Of a DNA stretch of 64,000 nt, positions 62,977-64,000 are shown piece after piece (within the stretch, counting starts at the first letter, position 1; every line of letters begins with the position of its first letter). The notes beneath the pieces are model-generated. The model saw only the letters and a program-made list of their open reading frames with translations. It had not been told where the DNA came from and did no database searches. Both the position numbers and the translations under genes were made by a program. The DNA comes from Micromonospora arborensis (GTDB lineage Bacteria > Actinomycetota > Actinomycetes > Mycobacteriales > Micromonosporaceae), in assembly GCF_003205615.1 (NCBI RefSeq), contig NZ_PYBV01000005.1:403506-467505 (forward strand), given 5' to 3'.

Positions 62977-64000
62977 TCAGCCCTTTTCCAGGTATTCCGC
63001 GCGGTCCTCGTCGACAAGCGCGGCGACCGAGGCGGCCAGCGCCGGGTTGCGGGTCAGCTCCGGGTCCTCCTCGACGAGGGTGATCGCCTCGGCGCGGGCG
63101 TCACGGATCAGGTCGGCGTCGCGGCGCAGGGACAGCAGCCGCAGGTGCGAGCGGTGCCCGGACTGGGTGGCACCAAGCACGTCACCCTCGCGGCGCTGCT
63201 CCAGATCCAGCTCGGCGAGCTTGAAACCGTCGCTGGTGGACGCCACCGCGTCCAGCCGTTCCCGTGCCGACGAACCCTCGGCCGCTTCGCTGACCAGCAG
63301 GCAGAGCCCCGCCGCGGCGCCACGGCCGACCCGGCCACGGAGCTGGTGCAGTTGGGAGACACCGAACCGGTCGGCGTCCAGCACGATCATGACGGTCGCG
63401 TTCGGTACGTCCACGCCGACCTCGATCACGGTGGTCGCCACGAGCACGTCCAGCTCACCGGCGGCGAAGGATCGCATCACCGCGTCCTTCTCGTCGGCCG
63501 GCAGGCGACCGTGCAACACCCCGATCCGCAGGCCGTGCAGTGGCCCCTCGGCCAGCAGTGGGGCCACCTCGGTCACCGCCAGCGGCGGCCGTCGGCCGTT
63601 GTCGTCCTCGGGCGGTGGTTCCTCTTCCGACGCCGGGCCGTCACCGATTCGCGGGCACACCACGTACGCCTGATGGCCGGCGGCCACCTCCTCGCGGATC
63701 CGACGCCAGGCCCGATCCAGGTACGCCGGTTTCTCGGCGGCCGGCACCACGTGCGAGGCGATCGGCGATCGCCCTCGGGGCAACTGGGAGAGGGTGGAGA
63801 CCTCCAGGTCGCCGTAGACGGTCATCGCCACCGTGCGCGGGATCGGGGTGGCCGTCATCACCAGCACGTGCGGCGGCTGGTCGGCCTTGGCCCGCAGAGC
63901 GTCGCGCTGCTCGACGCCGAAGCGGTGCTGCTCGTCGACGACCACCAGGCCCAGATCAGCGAAGTCCACGCCCTCGTAGAGCAGGGCGTGGGTGCCGAGC
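62977..64000 (-). CDS. recG: ATP-dependent DNA helicase RecG, C-terminal part (truncated by window edge)
   Basis: RecG remodels stalled replication forks and Holliday junctions. The visible 341 codons hold the superfamily 2 helicase motifs DEQHRFGVEQRDAL (motif II), VMTATPIPRT (III), VGVDVPNATVMIVLDADRFG (V) and QLRGRVGRG (VI), and the RecG C-terminal region. An insert (GDGPASEEEPPPEDDNGRRP) precedes motif IV. The N-terminal wedge domain lies beyond the right edge. Motif order identifies RecG rather than Mfd or PriA. Confidence 0.92.
   Translation of the reverse strand, partial: LGTHALLYEGVDFADLGLVVVDEQHRFGVEQRDALRAKADQPPHVLVMTATPIPRTVAMTVYGDLEVSTLSQLPRGRSPIASHVVPAAEKPAYLDRAWRRIREEVAAGHQAYVVCPRIGDGPASEEEPPPEDDNGRRPPLAVTEVAPLLAEGPLHGLRIGVLHGRLPADEKDAVMRSFAAGELDVLVATTVIEVGVDVPNATVMIVLDADRFGVSQLHQLRGRVGRGAAAGLCLLVSEAAEGSSARERLDAVASTSDGFKLAELDLEQRREGDVLGATQSGHRSHLRLLSLRRDADLIRDARAEAITLVEEDPELTRNPALAASVAALVDEDRAEYLEKG

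Overview
This is a high-GC actinobacterial chromosome segment, most likely from the Micromonosporaceae (Micromonospora or a close relative). The evidence is the GC-rich third positions, frequent GTG starts, long Ala-rich tails on ribosomal proteins, and a gene order shared with other Actinobacteria (dprA, xerC, DUF2469, rnhB, lepB, rplS, trmD, rimM, KH, rpsP, ffh, glnD, glnB, amtB, ftsY, smc, mutM, rnc, plsX, rpmF, DUF177, sepIVA, coaD, rsmD, recG). No tRNA, rRNA or CRISPR array was found. Products are read from translated sequence and remembered family signatures; no database search was run.

Left edge, 1-about 4005: the right-hand part of an integrated mobile element. It holds a RecA-fold Rep-like ATPase, three small genes, a dense array of 13 GGTTCC/GGAACC words, an 18-bp perfect palindrome and strong hairpins. 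It ends inside the 3' end of the comM (Mg-chelatase-like) gene: only about the last 32 codons of comM remain, directly in front of dprA. The rest of the element and its integrase must lie to the left.

4098-16070: dprA, a 36-codon membrane peptide gene, xerC, a PLP enzyme, an M23 peptidase, a molybdopterin oxidoreductase, and then the leftward ribosome/secretion operon (rpsP-KH-rimM-trmD, rplS, lepB-lepB, NUDIX, rnhB, DUF2469).

16290-25677: the most unusual block. Six tightly packed leftward genes encode a small protein, a 1253-residue PKD/possible lipid-binding protein with an internal membrane hairpin, a 78-residue protein, a trypsin-like protease, a polyprenyl synthase, and a flavin reductase fused to a degenerate copy of that synthase which has lost both Asp-rich motifs. 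No combined function is known to me.

25781-38170: DUF402, proS, amidohydrolase, Uma2, ffh, a two-component system, and the nitrogen module amtB-glnB-glnD with a two-box GlnR-type operator upstream of amtB.

38446-64000: phosphotransferase, ftsY, PhoD, a MarR-MFS-USP cassette with paired operator dyads, DinB, HAD, smc, a coiled-coil mini-protein, a CAP protein, a GH114 lipoprotein, an MMPL transporter, the mutM-rnc-plsX and DUF177-rpmF blocks, sepIVA, coaD-rsmD, an LPXTG surface protein and the C-terminal part of recG. Several dispersed palindromic repeats occupy the intergenic gaps: two copies of a 52-bp hairpin, two copies of a 68-bp inverted-repeat element and one 78-bp palindrome.
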